This document shows, piece after piece, positions 5,404 through 5,620 of a stretch of 5,620 bases of DNA. The notes below the pieces were generated by a model. That model had not been told where the DNA came from. It worked only from the letters and a program-made list of their open reading frames with translations, and searched no databases. Every line of letters starts with the position of its first letter. Position 1 is the stretch's first letter. Source of the stretch: Caulobacteraceae bacterium. Lineage in GTDB: Bacteria; Pseudomonadota; Alphaproteobacteria; Caulobacterales; Caulobacteraceae. Position numbers and translations under genes: made by a program. The stretch is taken from the NCBI GenBank assembly GCA_947484535.1, contig CANKPO010000106.1, positions 1 to 5,620 on the forward strand, read 5' to 3'.

Positions 5404-5620
5404 TCAGCAGTCGGTTTGCCACTCTAGAAATTCGGGCGTGGATAACAGGGTCTCGCCGTAGGCCGCCGCCAAGCCTTCATCCCCATAGGCAGCCAGATCA
5501 ATGCCGTAGGTACGAGAGCGCGTCGCGACGGGCGTGAAGAAGGCATCGGCAATCGACCAGTCACCGACCAGGAACGCGCCCTGGTCCTGATAGGCCGCGC
5601 GGAGCTGCGACCAGAGGCTA
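5404..5620 (-). CDS. Glutathione S-transferase family protein, C-terminal fragment
   Basis: The last 71 residues of a gene cut by the right edge are visible, ending in TGA at 5404-5406. The stretch FLVGDWSIADAFFTPVATR is the typical GST C-terminal-domain core. SIAD forms the conserved N-capping box (S/T-x-x-D) before the buried helix, followed by RTYGIDL and the terminal helix TPEFLEWQTDC. GSTs conjugate or transfer glutathione in the cytoplasm. The thioredoxin-like N-terminal domain and its catalytic residue are outside the window, so class and substrate cannot be given. The gene converges on the SDR at 4161-4931, and its leftward transcript would run into the repeat hairpins, two of which look like terminators. 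No sign of damage in the visible part. Confidence 0.87.
   Translation of the reverse strand, partial: SLWSQLRAAYQDQGAFLVGDWSIADAFFTPVATRSRTYGIDLAAYGDEGLAAAYGETLLSTPEFLEWQTDC

Noticed and set aside
4977..5422. Several small open frames on both strands in the repeat region
   Set aside because: They translate palindromic repeats (for example RHCERSEATQ-type and VPAFAG-type peptides), lack ribosome sites and overlap each other; they are known kinds of spurious calls.
1..5620. A new defence or biosynthetic system formed by the genes in this window
   Set aside because: The genes are common metabolic families with independent transcription signals; nothing ties esterase, nuclease, SDRs and GST into one system.

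Overview
The window is GC-rich DNA that looks alphaproteobacterial, most likely from Caulobacterales or a close relative. The main evidence is the intergenic repeat cluster at about 4946-5403. Its palindromes resemble dispersed repeats common in that class, including the type often mis-annotated as small 'CERSEATQ' proteins. The lineage call is made from recognition alone, without a database search.

Layout, left to right. Four genes lie on the minus strand and read leftward: a type-B carboxylesterase lipoprotein (2250-4004), a secreted staphylococcal-nuclease-like protein with an Excalibur tail (1527-2105), a short divergent acyl-CoA-dehydrogenase-like protein (557-1480), and a short-chain dehydrogenase/reductase (SDR) cut by the left edge (1-482). 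The esterase has its own plausible promoter and a hairpin terminator. The nuclease, dehydrogenase-like and SDR genes are spaced 46 and 74 bp apart and could share a transcript. A second, complete SDR (4161-4931) reads rightward from a divergent intergenic region. After about 470 bp of repeats, the C-terminal end of a glutathione S-transferase (5404-5620, minus strand, cut by the right edge) converges on it.

Functionally these are housekeeping or accessory catabolic genes: two NAD(P)-dependent SDRs, an acyl-CoA-dehydrogenase relative, an ester hydrolase, a GST and an exported nuclease. No pathway can be assembled from this window, and no defence system, mobile-element gene, CRISPR array or RNA gene is visible.

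The features most worth a second look are non-coding. First, a nested 48-bp palindrome directly abuts the GTG start of the nuclease gene and buries its ribosome binding site. Second, a mosaic of palindromic repeats lies between the convergent genes, containing a duplicated composite unit of about 100 bp. Two of its hairpins carry T-tracts only in the leftward direction and so could terminate the GST transcript.
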